A DNA stretch of 64,000 nucleotides from Paramecium sonneborni (lineage: Eukaryota; Ciliophora; Oligohymenophorea; Peniculida; Parameciidae). A program made the position numbers and the translations under genes. Shown one piece after another: positions 25,435-37,947 of this stretch (position 1 is the first letter of the stretch; each line of letters opens with the position of its first letter). The DNA lies in contig CAJJDN010000152.1 in assembly GCA_905182985.1 (NCBI GenBank), positions 101,604 to 165,603 of the forward strand. Direction: 5' to 3'. The notes under the pieces were generated by a model, which saw only the letters and a list, made by a program, of their open reading frames with translations, had not been told where the DNA came from and searched no databases.

Positions 25435-26801
25435 ATGATTAATTAAACAAAAACATAACTTTTTGAAGTTTTTAAGAAATTTGATAAAGATGGTAATGGT
25501 TATGTAGAATCGAATGAATTAATTGAAATAGCCAAATAAATGAACGAGGAAATTAATTAACAAGATGTTGATAGAGTATATTTATATATTGGATTATTAG
25601 TTAATGAAAGTAGTTGATACAAATGGAGATGGAAAAATATCATTTGAAGAATTTTGGGAATGGTGGTAATTTGGAAAGAATGAAAAATTAGAGAAATTAG
25701 TTTTTATGAAATTGAAATTGATGAATATGCTAAAATCCATAAATTCTGAATTTACAAGATTTGGAGTATCTCTTGAATAAAAATATGAACCAAAATTAGA
25801 TCATCATTATTGGGCAATAAATTATGGAGATTTTTAATCTCATTTTAAATTTAACATTAGAATGAAATATAAAGGATCAGGAGTTTAAGAAGATATTTAA
25901 AAAGAGATTGGGTTTTAATAATCAGATTCATTATAAATTGTATTTATTTTTAGAGCAATAAAACCTTCTTAAGCAAGATAAAAATTGGAATAACTATGGA
26001 ATGAATATAAATAATATTTAAAAGAAAAGTAAGATTAAATTATACTTCCATTAATTGAACATTCATTGAATGTAGAATTTCAAGAGAGAAAAGATTCAGT
26101 TGCTATTTCAATTACTGTTAATCATCCATTAATAGAAATGACATTATAATAAGCATATTTACCATATTGCTAAAAATTAGGCACAGATATGGAAATTTTA
26201 GTAGATTTTCTCTTTGGAATTAAAAATGGAATAACAAAGTTAATGAAAAAAGATCAAATTTTTATTAAGTATTTATTGGAAGGATTTATTTTTGAATTTA
26301 AAGCAGCATTTAATAGTGATTTAGCCAAAAAAGTAGTTGGTGTATTTTTAGCTACTTTTGGACATCAATTTGCTTAAAAAGTAGCTGCTGTCAAATAGAA
26401 ATAGAGAATTTAATAAGAATTTATATGGCCTATGCTTTTTAAGAGTTCCAAATTTCATTTATAGTTTAAAAATATGGAAGACGTTAATTAATTTTTGAAT
26501 GCATTAGGATTATAAGAATTAGCTGATGAATAACCTACAGCAAGATAATTAATAGATGAAATGAAAGGGGATTATTAATTATAATCTATTAAGAATCCAA
26601 ATTCAGAATATCATTTTATTTATAAAGTATTTATATTTGTATTAATAGTTATTTCTTATTTTGGCAGAACATTTCATAGCTTAAGGAACTATTAATATAA
26701 ATATTCCATTTGCATATTTAAATATTTAATTTAATCTTGAAGGATTGAAAGAAGTGTTTGATGCAGTGTTTGATCAGGAAAATTAAAAGAAATAAAAATG
26801 A
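25435..26801 (+). CDS. EF-hand calcium-binding protein with large C-terminal region
   Basis: About 438 residues, start MINQTKTQLFEVFKKF. Two canonical EF-hand loops: DKDGNGYVESNE and DTNGDGKISFEE, the second directly after a 25-nt intron (GTATATTT...TTAG). The remaining 350 residues contain no further EF-hands. They are mixed helical and strand, with a conserved-looking hydrophobic block (AKKVVGVFLATFGHQF near 26320). A 22-nt intron lies near 26627. The two-EF-hand module followed by a long unknown domain suggests a Ca2+-responsive effector. No transmembrane segment is obvious. It lies in the same window as a Ca2+-release channel, but no functional link is shown. Confidence 0.85.
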
Positions 26802-26833
26802 TTTTCTTTAAATATATATAATAATCAAATCAT

Positions 26834-27107
26834 TCAATGATGTTCATTTAATCTTTTATTTTATTATCTGCTTTCTTCTATATTGATTTGTATTTATTTC
26901 TTAAATTATTTTTACCAGGAAATAAAAATTCCACCATTCATCCTATCACATTTAGGAAACATTTTTTTATTTATTATGAATTATTCACAAAATATCCTGG
27001 TTAATTTAATTATTATTAGTAAATACTAATTTCTATTAAAATTCAGAATCTTCTCTTTCTATCTTTATTTATTCTATTCTTCTTGTATATTCTTCTCTTG
27101 TTATCAT
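26834..27107 (-). CDS. Possible small basic protein (uncertain model)
   Basis: The minus strand starting MITREEYTRRIEQIKIERED and, in another frame, FPKCDRMNGGIFISWQKQFK to NKRLNEHH before TGA both look coding. A single intron to join them would need to be about 46 nt, longer than others here, so the model is doubtful. Product unknown. Confidence 0.3.
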
Positions 27108-27696
27108 CTTAATTTATAATTTCCTCTATCATGAATATAGATGCAAGAATTTCAAAAAGTATTTTATGATTAATCTTTACATAACTTAGGATTCAAATAA
27201 AAGTATAAGAATATTTTACATTTTATGTTATGAGTATATTATCCTTTTTAATGAAATAATGGAATGTATGAATGTATAGATTCTTATTTTTTAAAGAGTT
27301 TCAGAATAAGATTTTAAATAAGGTGTACACTTTATATTTGATTTCCTGCAAAAATATAATTTATTTTTTTGTTTGTTCAATTTTATTTTTTATCTTAATA
27401 GATAAGTTTTTTTTTTTCATTTATAGCTCATTAACTTGAATCCAATTCAAAATATTTATTTTTTCTGAATCTTTCTTTTAAATAAATAATTTATTTTATT
27501 AGTAACAAAATATTATAATTCATTTATTATAAAATTTCATTTGCAAAATGAATATCATTAATAAAAAGTATAAAAGAAAAGGAAAAGAATTTTGAAAAAG
27601 ATTTAATTGTAAGAAAAGAGAATAATGATATATACAATTAAAAATATTTTGTATTATATATTTTATATTTTGTTTTTGTATTTGGAATATAATAAA
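27108..27696. other. AT-rich intergenic region
   Basis: About 590 bp with very high AT content and long T and A runs. I find no convincing frame on either strand. Confidence 0.5.
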
Positions 27697-28346
27697 TCAA
27701 TGTTTTTCTGATGGAATATCATCGAAATCTAAGAAAGATAGAAAAGAAATGTCTTACCTGTTGGGAATGATTCATTCATACTCCACCAAGATTCATTGTA
27801 TGGGTAATCTCTGAAATAAGGTAAATGTGGATCAAATTTACCATCATGAACTGGTCTTGGTTTATAGAAACCCAAAGGATCAAATTTCAACTGTTTATCA
27901 GAATAAACAATATATCTTGTTGAGGTGCTAGAATATGGTCTACATTCATCGACATATAAAAATGCATCATAATTATTCTCTAACCATGAAACCCATTTAT
28001 TTTCTAATTCTGAAAATTCAACCTTCTATTCATTAGTTAAAGCTAATATTATTTTGTTATGGATTGATACATGCATAATTATTGTTCAATTCTTATAATC
28101 TATTGAAATCTTATTGGGCTACTTGCATCTCATTATAGAATCTTATATGGTCACCTTTAAAATTCTCTAATTATGTTGTATAATGTCTTCTAATAGTTGC
28201 TCTAAAATTATAATTATATTAAACCTGTATAATCTTGTAATTCTTTGAGTCTAAGAAAGAGTATCAGGATGCTTTACTCCATAAGCAAGTAAATTAACCA
28301 TTTCAGACCACTTAAAATTCTTTACAGCTAAATAAGCTTTACTCAT
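27697..28346 (-). CDS. LYR-motif protein, probable complex I subunit NDUFB9-like
   Basis: About 190 residues with three introns (about 23, 28 and 29 nt). The N-terminal half has the LYR signature TQRITRLYRATIRRHY followed by a helical hairpin (HIRFYNEMQVAQQDF), as in the LYR family whose members are complex I accessory subunits or iron-sulfur/assembly factors bound to acyl-carrier protein. The C-terminal half is rich in Tyr, Pro and Trp (DPLGFYKPRPVHDG; YPYNESWWSMNES), unlike short LYRM assembly factors and more like NDUFB9, which also has an aromatic Pro-rich tail. Expected location: mitochondrial inner membrane, matrix side. The LYR assignment is fairly strong; the NDUFB9 identity is inference. 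Confidence 0.7.
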
Positions 28347-28380
28347 TAAAAATCTTTATATATTAAATATATTATTTTAT

Positions 28381-29273
28381 ATGAAGACATCTTTTACTAT
28401 TAACCCATCATGTTTTGGGTAGTTTGTTCGGCCTAAATAAAATGCACAACCTAAACAAATTGTTAAACCAGAATCTGATGATGAACTTAAAGTAAATTTA
28501 CTATCTAATATATAGTAATTTGATGATCAATATCATCTAAATAATTAGAATTAGTAACTTATCAAAAATAGATCAATAACAATATGTTCAAATACATCAA
28601 CATTGCCTGAGACTTTATCTACTTCTTTTCATAATTATGAACTAAATTAATCTGTTTTAGAATAGAATAAAGAAGATATATTTTACAAAACTATGCCTAC
28701 TTCATTTTAGTAATTCCAATTCAAAAATAAAAGAAGATATGAACCTTAAATTTAAACTACACAATATTAAATTAAATTAGATTAAGTAATTATTTAAAAC
28801 ACTATCTTAGATTCCTGCAGATTAGAGAACCACTTTAATGATAAGGAACATTCCAAATAAATATACCTAGCCTATGTTATTGGAGAATATGGATATCAAT
28901 CATAAAGACAAATATGATTTTTTTTATCTTCCAATTGATTTTACTGTAAAATTTTCATATATCAAAGAATAAATGTAATGTAGGTTATGCCTTTATCAAT
29001 TTTTTGGATTAAAAATTCATTCCTAAATTTTTTATAGAATTCCATGGAAAAAAATGGAAACTCTTTAATTCAGACAAAGTAAGTATAAGAAAATAAATTT
29101 AGATCTGTGAAATAACTTATGCAAGGATTTAAGGAGTTGAATAATTATAAGGACATTTTCAATATTCTACGATAATGTAAGAAAAGGTATTTAATATAAT
29201 GGAAGTTTAGGATAAGAGGCTCAAACCAATTTTTAAGAAAAACCAATCAGATTAATAATTCAAAAGAAAATGA
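28381..29273 (+). CDS. Mei2-like RNA-binding protein (C-terminal RRM)
   Basis: About 265 residues with small introns, two of them inside the RRM. The first 130 residues are low-complexity and Asn/Gln/Ser-rich. The C-terminal domain is the distinctive Mei2 RRM: RTTLMIRNIPNKYTQ (RNP2 region), KYDFFYLPIDF, CNVGYAFINF (RNP1), FHGKKWKLFNSDK, ITYARIQG and the tail EKDKRLKPIF. This RRM is specific to the Mei2 family, known for controlling meiosis in fission yeast and growth/meiosis in plants. The upstream RRMs found in plant AML proteins are absent, as in the short terminal-ear-like/protist forms. Likely nuclear or cytoplasmic RNA binding. High confidence in the domain. Confidence 0.92.
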
Positions 29274-29282
29274 TATTGATTT

Positions 29283-30424
29283 CAAATAAATAATACTATT
29301 ATTTTATTATTAATTTATATAAAGAGCATTCTATGAAATTTAATTATTTATTTATAGCCGCCAAAATATAAATTCAAATGATGAGGTAATATCTAGAATA
29401 ATAAGAAGTTAATAATAATAAGAGGGAAGTATATAAGCTTAGATCAATAGGTTATAGATTAATAAAATAAAATAATAATGAAAGTTCTTCTTCTAATAGC
29501 AATTAGCTATGTAGTTCAATGTTGGTGGGATGTAGGTCATATGATGACTGCATAAATAGCAAAGAATTACTTAAGAGAAAATCGTCCAGACGTTTTAGCT
29601 TGGGCTGATTCATTAGTTTAAGATTTAAACCCACTTACAGATGGAAAATCTAACACTTTTGCAGAAGCTGCTGTATGGATGGATGACATAAAAGAAACAG
29701 GAACTTCATTTATGAATGATTGGCACTATACAGATCGACCCATAAATCCAGATGGTTTATTAATTAAATTAGATGATCAAACTAGGAATATTAATTCTAT
29801 TTATGCAATTAACCAAGCAGTTTCTGTACTCACTAACACCAAAACAGCTAGAAATAGACATACTATGTTTAAAGCCTAGATGCTTAGAGTATTACTTCAT
29901 GTTATTGGAGATTTACATTAACCATTACATGATACTACATTTTGGAATGCAACTTATCCTAATGGAGATTAAGGAGGAAATTTCATGAAAGTGCAAGTAA
30001 ATTTGAAATTTATATTTTTAGTTAGAAAATGGAACTTTAGTGAATTTACATTCCTTTTGGGATGCAGGAGCATTTGCATTTAATCCAAACAATTCTTTTC
30101 TTGTAAGACCTTTAAGTTAAAGTGATCAAGAATATTTAAATTCATGGTCATTAGATGTAATTAAAAAGTATTAATATACAAAATACAGTAATTTGGATAT
30201 GAGGTATTTTGTATTTATAAATATCTAAATAGCAATCCAACAGTTTGGACATATGTTGGATATAGATAAGCAATGCAATTTGTATATCCAATGATTGCAA
30301 CATCAAATAGCTACAATAAGGATTATACTCTATAAGCATAATAATTCTGTGAAGAGAATTTGGCTATTGGAGGATATCGTTTAGCATAGAAATTAATGGA
30401 TATATTTGATCAGATTATTTTAAA
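29283..30424 (+). repeat. 1,142-bp direct repeat, copy 1
   Basis: Offset of exactly 1,143 bp from copy 2 at 30426-31567, apparently identical, with one N (30425) between. It covers the promoter and most of the nuclease gene. Best explained as unmerged overlapping contig ends. Confidence 0.9.
29478..30424 (+). CDS. P1/S1 nuclease, truncated duplicate copy
   Basis: The same reading frame as the complete copy at 30621-31595, beginning at its signal peptide and running into the single N, so the last 14 or so codons are missing. Apart from the missing end I see no difference from copy 2. I treat it as an assembly duplicate of one gene and not as a paralogue, because the copy starts and stops at arbitrary places and is joined by an N. 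Confidence 0.6.
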
Positions 30425-30425
30425 N
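30425..30425. other. Assembly gap (single N)
   Basis: One N separates the two copies of the 1,142-bp repeat. It marks a contig join. Confidence 0.95.
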
Positions 30426-31567
30426 CAAATAAATAATACTATTATTTTATTATTAATTTATATAAAGAGCATTCTATGAAATTTAATTATTTATTTATAG
30501 CCGCCAAAATATAAATTCAAATGATGAGGTAATATCTAGAATAATAAGAAGTTAATAATAATAAGAGGGAAGTATATAAGCTTAGATCAATAGGTTATAG
30601 ATTAATAAAATAAAATAATAATGAAAGTTCTTCTTCTAATAGCAATTAGCTATGTAGTTCAATGTTGGTGGGATGTAGGTCATATGATGACTGCATAAAT
30701 AGCAAAGAATTACTTAAGAGAAAATCGTCCAGACGTTTTAGCTTGGGCTGATTCATTAGTTTAAGATTTAAACCCACTTACAGATGGAAAATCTAACACT
30801 TTTGCAGAAGCTGCTGTATGGATGGATGACATAAAAGAAACAGGAACTTCATTTATGAATGATTGGCACTATACAGATCGACCCATAAATCCAGATGGTT
30901 TATTAATTAAATTAGATGATCAAACTAGGAATATTAATTCTATTTATGCAATTAACCAAGCAGTTTCTGTACTCACTAACACCAAAACAGCTAGAAATAG
31001 ACATACTATGTTTAAAGCCTAGATGCTTAGAGTATTACTTCATGTTATTGGAGATTTACATTAACCATTACATGATACTACATTTTGGAATGCAACTTAT
31101 CCTAATGGAGATTAAGGAGGAAATTTCATGAAAGTGCAAGTAAATTTGAAATTTATATTTTTAGTTAGAAAATGGAACTTTAGTGAATTTACATTCCTTT
31201 TGGGATGCAGGAGCATTTGCATTTAATCCAAACAATTCTTTTCTTGTAAGACCTTTAAGTTAAAGTGATCAAGAATATTTAAATTCATGGTCATTAGATG
31301 TAATTAAAAAGTATTAATATACAAAATACAGTAATTTGGATATGAGGTATTTTGTATTTATAAATATCTAAATAGCAATCCAACAGTTTGGACATATGTT
31401 GGATATAGATAAGCAATGCAATTTGTATATCCAATGATTGCAACATCAAATAGCTACAATAAGGATTATACTCTATAAGCATAATAATTCTGTGAAGAGA
31501 ATTTGGCTATTGGAGGATATCGTTTAGCATAGAAATTAATGGATATATTTGATCAGATTATTTTAAA
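30426..31567 (+). repeat. 1,142-bp direct repeat, copy 2
   Basis: Second copy of 29283-30424. The sequence continues past the repeat end into the natural end of the nuclease gene. Confidence 0.9.
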
Positions 31568-31595
31568 TGAAGCCAAATTAAAATTGGAAGATTGA
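30621..31595 (+). CDS. P1/S1-type zinc-dependent nuclease, secreted
   Basis: About 305 residues with two introns (31140-31164, 25 nt; and 29 nt near 31350). Signal peptide MKVLLLIAISYVVQC, then WWDVGHMMTAQIA: in this family the mature N-terminal Trp and the nearby His bind zinc. Further ligands are visible in WMDDIK, DWHYTD, LLHVIGDLHQPLHD (the HxxxDxHQP hallmark), GGNF and LHSFWDAG. All trinuclear zinc-site motifs appear present, so the enzyme should cleave single-stranded nucleic acid and 3'-mononucleotides, probably in food vacuoles or outside the cell. Family size is normal (270-310 residues). The start is fixed by the signal peptide. Confidence 0.95.
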
Positions 31596-31644
31596 TATAA
31601 TAAAATTACTATTTATATCTTTTGTATTTTATACGAATAATTAT

Positions 31645-33186
31645 TCATTCTTGTTATCTTATTTCTAATTATTTACTATTGTTATTCCATAATGCAATAT
31701 ATTCTCCATTATCAGTCAAACTACCACCTCTGTAATTATCTGAAATTTTCTATTGAATTCCATATCTTCCAGTCGTTTATTAGAATAAAATGTATATACA
31801 CTCTAAATGACGACAAAAGATAGATTACAATTGTAAATTATAAAACATATGGAAGAAATCAAAATAACTCATTTTTGATTTACTAAGCTCTATTTCTTAT
31901 ATCTATTCATATGATTCAACTTATTCCATATATTAATAAAGAATGAGGATTCCATTATAAAGTTTAGTAGCAATCAACTTATCATTTATTACACAAACAG
32001 TATGTACCCAATTTTCATAATCATTTGATATCACTTACTTCAGTTTCCATTATTATTGATCATCTAAATCATAGATTATTATAGTTTTATCATAAGAGCC
32101 AGAAACTAATAAATTACCAGTCTAATTTAAACTTAAAGAATAAACATCTTTTTTATGATCTTGCAGAGTTTAGTAACATTTCCATTGAGGTTATTATGAT
32201 ACAAGTAAGGATTCTTACATCCATATCTTAACTTTATTATCATCTCTACTAGAAAATATTTAATCTTCATATTAGTTCATGATAACACAATTTATACAAA
32301 AACTATTTCCTTCTAAAATCTATATACATCCCCATTCACTATTACTAAATTCTTTCCATATTCTAATAGTCTTATCTCTACTTCCTGAGATGAACCAATT
32401 ATTCTTTCGACTGAAATATAAACAGGTTACTTCTTTATCATGCCCTTTTAATGTTTAAAATAGTTCCAATTTTCCATTATCAAAAGTCCATACCTTTATT
32501 AACTCTTCTGATGTACTAATCATAATGGAATTATCTTTATTAAATGCTGTGGCTAGACATTTTTCTTTCTATGCAGCTTTTCCTACTATTTCTTCATTTA
32601 TAATAAGATTTGTTGTTAATGATTCTTTTAATATTTCCATATTACTTTGGATTGACTTAATATTATTTTAATAATTGGAAAGAGTTGTCTACAATTATTA
32701 CTCTTTTTTCATCTAAACTACAGAATAACCAGCTTTAATTAGTGAAAATTCATTTCCTTATTAACTTAATTGTAATCCTACATTCTGCAATCCACTTATA
32801 GTCAAATATTCATTAATATCAAATTACCATTAGACTGATTAGGCTTATTGAATGACACCAACAATCTTTTCAATTCTTTCATTAATTTATTTACTAATTT
32901 CATTAAGAGATTGTGAAATGGATTCTGAAAGTTAATGAATAACCTTTTTAAATTCTAAAAAATCATAGATCTTGTTTTTTCTATAATTTCTAATCTATTA
33001 TTTTTCATCCTCTTTTAGTTTCTTGAATTTATCTAAAGCAATTTTTATTGGAAGAGCGTCATTTAAAGGTGTACAATTCAAACATTTAGCCCTATTACTA
33101 AGAGTTGTATCTTTCTTGGTATCAATATAAGTTATAGGCTAATTATGATTAGGACAACTGACATTGCTAGCAAATGATTACAACAT
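31645..33186 (-). CDS. WD40-repeat protein with N-terminal Cys/His cluster and coiled coil
   Basis: A single 513-residue frame without introns. The N-terminus has paired metal-ligand candidates (CPNHN ... CLNC, about residues 11-40), like a short zinc finger. Residues 50-200 are coiled-coil, rich in Gln and Lys. The C-terminal half holds WD repeats such as LKGHDKEVTCLYFSRKNNW...SRDKTIRIWK and LQDHKKDVYSL...GSYDKTIIIYDL, enough for a seven-blade propeller with some weak blades. This domain order is common in ciliate multigene families and resembles TRAF/TRIM-like scaffolds. No enzymatic residue is seen. It is divergent from malic enzyme, with 58 bp between start codons. Confidence 0.85.
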
Positions 33187-33244
33187 TATAAATATAATAA
33201 ATACTGATAAGAAAAATTGGAAATATCATATTAATAAAATTAAT

Positions 33245-35461
33245 ATGCAGCCTCAACAAAGTCTAAAAAATTTGTTTCTGAGAACCAATGGATTAATAAG
33301 AATTAAGCCAAAAGTGAGAGTTACTGACAATTATACACTTTCTCTTGTATATACTCCAGGAGTTGGTCATATTTGCAAGGTGATTGAAAAAGACCCAGAT
33401 TAATTGTATGATTTAACAATAACTGGAAATTCAATTGCATTGCTTGCTGATGGATCAAGTATGAATATTAAATTTACCTATGAGAATTTGATCTTCCGCG
33501 ATCATCAAAAATGATTCCAAATTTAGAAGCTATAAGTGCATTGTATAAAGCTTTCTATGATGTTGATGCTTATCCAATTATCTTAGATAGACATATTATG
33601 ACAGATGTCTCAGATTATTTATTAGTTATGGATAATTTATCAACTACATATAAAGTAATATTTTTAGAGTCTATTTTTAGACTATAGTTTTAATTGACAT
33701 TGAAGATACTTTAGCTTCATAAATTCTTACTGCTGTAGAAAATGCCAATTTGTAATGCACAGTGATTATCTCTAATTCTCATAATTTGAGAGAATAACTT
33801 TAGGATGCTGCATTAGTCAAGGCAACTCTTGATGCAAGAGCTATTATTAAGCCTTCTTAATGTGAATAAGTGAAAAAAGCAATAAAAACAATTGACTTTA
33901 CAAACTTACCTACATATTTGACAATCACATTAAACAAAGCTTATGCATAAGGATTATAAGAAATCTATAATAATAAATGGTGTCATCATACTGTTTAAAA
34001 TACAAAACCAGAAACATTCATAAATAAATTGAATGATCTCTATATTTATGGAGAAGTTGCTTATTATAACAAATGGAAGAGTGATCATTTGTTATAGAAT
34101 AATGATTTCAATTAAAATGCCTTAGAATTACATAAAAGATACAACGGAATGATTACAATAGAACTCAAGTTTAATCCAAGATCTCTAGAAGATCTATATA
34201 GAATTTATGAAACATCCTATTAATCAGATGAATTGGCATAACTTAGATAAATCCTTATTGATGATCCAACAAAATTAAGAGAGATAACTTTTAAAAAGAA
34301 TTATGCTGCAATAATAACAAATGGTACAGCCATATTAGGTTTGGGTAATATTGGGCCATCAGCAGGATCTCCAGTTATGGAAGGGAAATCAGTCTTATTT
34401 AATGCATTAGGTGGTATAGATCTTATGCCTATATGTCTTAAAGAGAAAGATCCTCATAAATTAGTGAGAATTATTAAATGGTATAAACTTATTAATTCTA
34501 TTTAAGTATTGCTCCAATATTTTCAGCAATTAATTTAGAAGATTTAAGAGCTCCTGATTGTTTTCCTATAGAAGAAGAAGCAGTTCATAGTTTACATATT
34601 CCTTTAATGCATGATGATTAACATGGAACTGCTGTTGTTAGTTTAGCAGCTGTTATTAATTATCTTAAATTAACTAAAAAGAATGTAAAGGATTTAAAAT
34701 TAGTTATTAATGGAGCAGGGTAAATTTTTATCAATAAAATAATAAAGTGCTGCTGGTGTTGCAATTTGTAAATTATTACATGGACATGGAATAGAAGATA
34801 TTGTAATTTGTGATACATCAGGTATCATTTATGAAGGCAGACCATAAAATATGAACAATTTTAAAAATGATTTAGCTAAATTTACAAACAAAAATAAAAT
34901 TTAAGGTACACTTGCTGATGCAGTTAAATAAAGAGATCTTTTTGTAGGAGTATCTAGTGCTGTATATTTTATATTATTATATAGGGTGCTCTAACTAAAG
35001 AAATGGTTAAAACTATGAATAAAGATCCATTCATTTTAGCCTTGGCTAATCCTGTTCCAGAAATAATGCCAGATGATGCTATTTAAGCTGGAGCATTTAT
35101 TGTTGCTACTGGAAGATCTGATTTCAATAATTAAGTTAATAATTCTTTGGCTTTTCCAGGAATTTTTAGAGGTGCTATTGATACAAGAGCAAAAGAAATC
35201 AATTTAGATATGAAAGTATGTTTTTATTTTTTAATAAAGATTGCTGCTGCCTTTGCTATAGCTGATAGTATTAAAGAATCAGAACTTAGCACAACTAAAA
35301 TTTTACCTGGAGCTTTAACTGCAGAAATACCTGCTAATGTTGCTAGAGCTGTGGCTATTGCTGCCATGAAGACAGGTGTTGCCAAAATTAATGTTGATCC
35401 TGAAAAAGTTTTTGATCAAGCCAGAAAATTAATTATGGAAGGCAATTTGCCTGCTATTTGA
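33245..35461 (+). CDS. Malic enzyme (bacterial type) with an extra degenerate N-terminal module
   Basis: About 690 residues after removal of about six introns. The second half is a complete malic enzyme converting malate to pyruvate and CO2 with NAD(P)+: [36 protein letters not shown] (metal ligands), [15 protein letters not shown], the Rossmann glycine motif [19 protein letters not shown] and FAIADS. The N-terminal 150 residues repeat the start of the same fold in divergent form: [33 protein letters not shown], then [16 protein letters not shown]. The GLGNIGP turn of this module is missing. Compact prokaryotic-type malic enzymes are about 400-430 residues before any added domain, so the protein is long. 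Start 33245 is preferred because an in-frame ATG at 33164 overlaps the divergent gene. Confidence 0.93.
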
Positions 35462-35506
35462 TCTGCTATGGCATTTAATAAAATATAATATTTTTATTCA
35501 AAATAT

Positions 35507-36063
35507 ATGGGAAAGAAAAAACCAGATAGTTTTCTAAGCTAAATGTCTAAATTATTTAATGGAGAAAAAATCGTTAAACTAACTATCAAGAGAAGTATTT
35601 CATCTTCATTTATACTTTTTTTTAGATTTAAAAGATCAATATCCATAACTTAGAAAAAAATTAAAAAGAAAATAAAAACAACAATTATTCACTGAAATCA
35701 AAACAGCTAATGATGTTAATGAAATTACCATTAGATCATAAACACAAAAATTAACTATTTCTACCTCTTCAAATAAATAATAAATTAATAAATTTGCTGA
35801 TTCATTATCTAACATCTATCGCTTATATTGTCACGATCAATAGAAATAAATTAAGGTATAATTATCTATTTATTAAGAAAAAACCTGTTTTATTACCAAC
35901 TTAACCTAATATGAAATCTAAAACACAATTAAGATTAAAAGCAAAAAAATAGAGAAACAAAGAAAGACGCTAAAAAAGACATGAACTATCAAAATTGAAG
36001 AAAAAGGAATTGTAGAGATAAAAAACATTTGCAAGCAAAAAAAGAGAAGAAAAGTAATAATGA
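35507..36063 (+). CDS. Small highly basic protein, unknown
   Basis: About 165 residues with introns of about 31 and 22 nt. Start MGKKKPDSFLSQMSKLF. The sequence is Lys/Arg/Gln-rich, and the last 60 residues form a highly charged helix (KTQLRLKAKKQRNKERRQKR; KLKKKELQRQK). Such composition fits a nucleolar or ribosome-assembly factor, but I recognise no family. It follows malic enzyme on the same strand with a 45-bp gap. Confidence 0.7.
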
Positions 36064-36148
36064 TATATATGTATACGATTTAGTACGTGTTTAATTAATA
36101 TTCTTTAAAGTATGTTTAGAAAAGTTTTAAACAAAAAAACTATTTCAA

Positions 36149-37894
36149 TCAAATTTTAGATTTTCTTGTTACTCTTCTTAAGGAAAGTTTAGATTACCTT
36201 TACTTCTATTTTTATTAAGTTTATAATTCTCTTGACAAATTGTCTGGCTCATCAACCAAAGATATATATTTATTTACTAACAAGTGAAAATATTTCTCTA
36301 CATCAACATGCATAAATAACTAATTCTTCATATGCATTGCATATATATCACTAGTTAATTTAAAGATCTCCATTCGAAATGTATTTGCTTCCACAAAGTC
36401 TCTGCAAACTCTCAATTTTTATTTATAATATTTTAGATCCATTCTATATTTCTTTATAAGTTATTGATCCTAAATATGTTACCTTATTCTATCTCTCATT
36501 AATTCAAAAATAAAACATTTTTACATTTATTAAGCTAATTCTTTATCTTTCAATACTTAGAACCAATTCACAAGGCTTTTATTTCTCAAAGCAGCTTACT
36601 TCCATTTTATTTCTTCATCTTTGATCTTTTCATTAAGATTTTCCCATTTAACAACCATATCATTTTTATATTTTGTATAATTCTCTTCGAATTATAAGAT
36701 ATGTTTTTTTATTATTAGTAGTTTGTCTCCTAATTTTAGCATTTTCACTTTTAAAAAATAAATTATAGCTCTTTATTTCAAAATAGGTATTAATATTTAA
36801 ACCTAGATTGTTCTTATTTTCCTTCTTATAGTTGTTGTTTTAGCATGAATTGAAATGAAGCAATCAACTAAAACTCTTGTTTCTACTGAATCTCCTTTTG
36901 GAGATATAACATTTTTTTTCATTTAACGTAGCAATGATTTTAGTCGAAAAACTACTTCTCCATTTTTTCTAATTATTTCCTTTTTATGACCGAAAACATT
37001 AAAAACTCTTGAAGCCATTTTAATAAAATAAATAATAATGGCCCATTATTATTCAAAAACTGTTTTTTGACATTTCTTCTCATTTATAATTTTAGTAAGG
37101 ATTTTTTCTTAATTAGCTAGTTTTTTTGCTTTAATTTGATATTACTTTTACATTTTTGCTTATGTCTTTGATTGTCTTTAAAAGTTCCTTGTAGATAACA
37201 CTTTCAAGAATTTTTCTGATCTTGATATTTCATCTAGATATTTATTTTTTTTAATTCCTGCTAATTCCTTATTGGAATTGATTATATATTAGAAAGATTT
37301 GGAATGAGAAAGTTTATGCATTTATTAGAAATCAAGAGTAGATGGTGAATCTTAAAGAGTTTTAATTCTTTAATTTTCTTCAGGTTATATATTAAATTAG
37401 AGATTGAATTAAATTTCTGAATCTTTTCGAGTAATGATTGAAATATAAATAAATTCGCCTGTAATTACTGAAACAAAAAATCCTCGATTATTAATAACTT
37501 ATTCACAATTATAATTTGTTGGGAATGGATGAATTTATGAAATCATAAGTTAAAATTCACTAGTACATTAAACTAAACAACAAAAAGGTGCCATTAAATT
37601 CTCACAAGAAAGTCTTAAATATTAATGCTCCATTGATTTAGTAAGGTAAGTTTTACCTGATATGATAGTATTATTGTTTTAATTTAAATTGATATCATCG
37701 TTTCTTTGAATGATTTTAGTTTAAAAGTGAGGTAGTTTAATTTAGTTTTGGCTGGTTTTAAGATAAAGAGATTTTTTGGTTGAAGGTTCTCTGCATTCAT
37801 AAAAGATTTGAGAATTACAAATTTATTTTAAAGAAAAAGTGGGTCCTCTTTTAAAAGTGCTGTCACTCATTTCAGTTTTAATATTTTGTTGCAT
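36149..37894 (-). CDS. Helical protein of unknown function
   Basis: A clean 581-residue frame without introns, start MQQNIKTEMSDSTFKRGPTF. The first 200 residues are compact and mixed, with MAPFCCLVQCTSEFQLMIS and a strand-rich stretch VNNRGFFVSVITGEFIYISI that resembles a beta-sandwich. Residues 210-580 are mostly charged helices (KILTKIINEKKCQ; FEENYTKYKNDMVVKWENL) ending in a basic tail. No catalytic motif or TM segment is seen. The composition is like other ciliate cytoskeletal or basal-body proteins, but this is not a functional assignment. Confidence 0.8.
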
Positions 37895-37947
37895 GTAAAA
37901 TTATATAAAATTTATATATTTGTTATATATAATATATGATCAAAAAA

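Noticed and set aside
29478..31595. Two tandem P1/S1 nuclease genes
   Set aside because: The copies look identical, are broken by N and begin/end at non-gene boundaries; one gene is the simpler reading.
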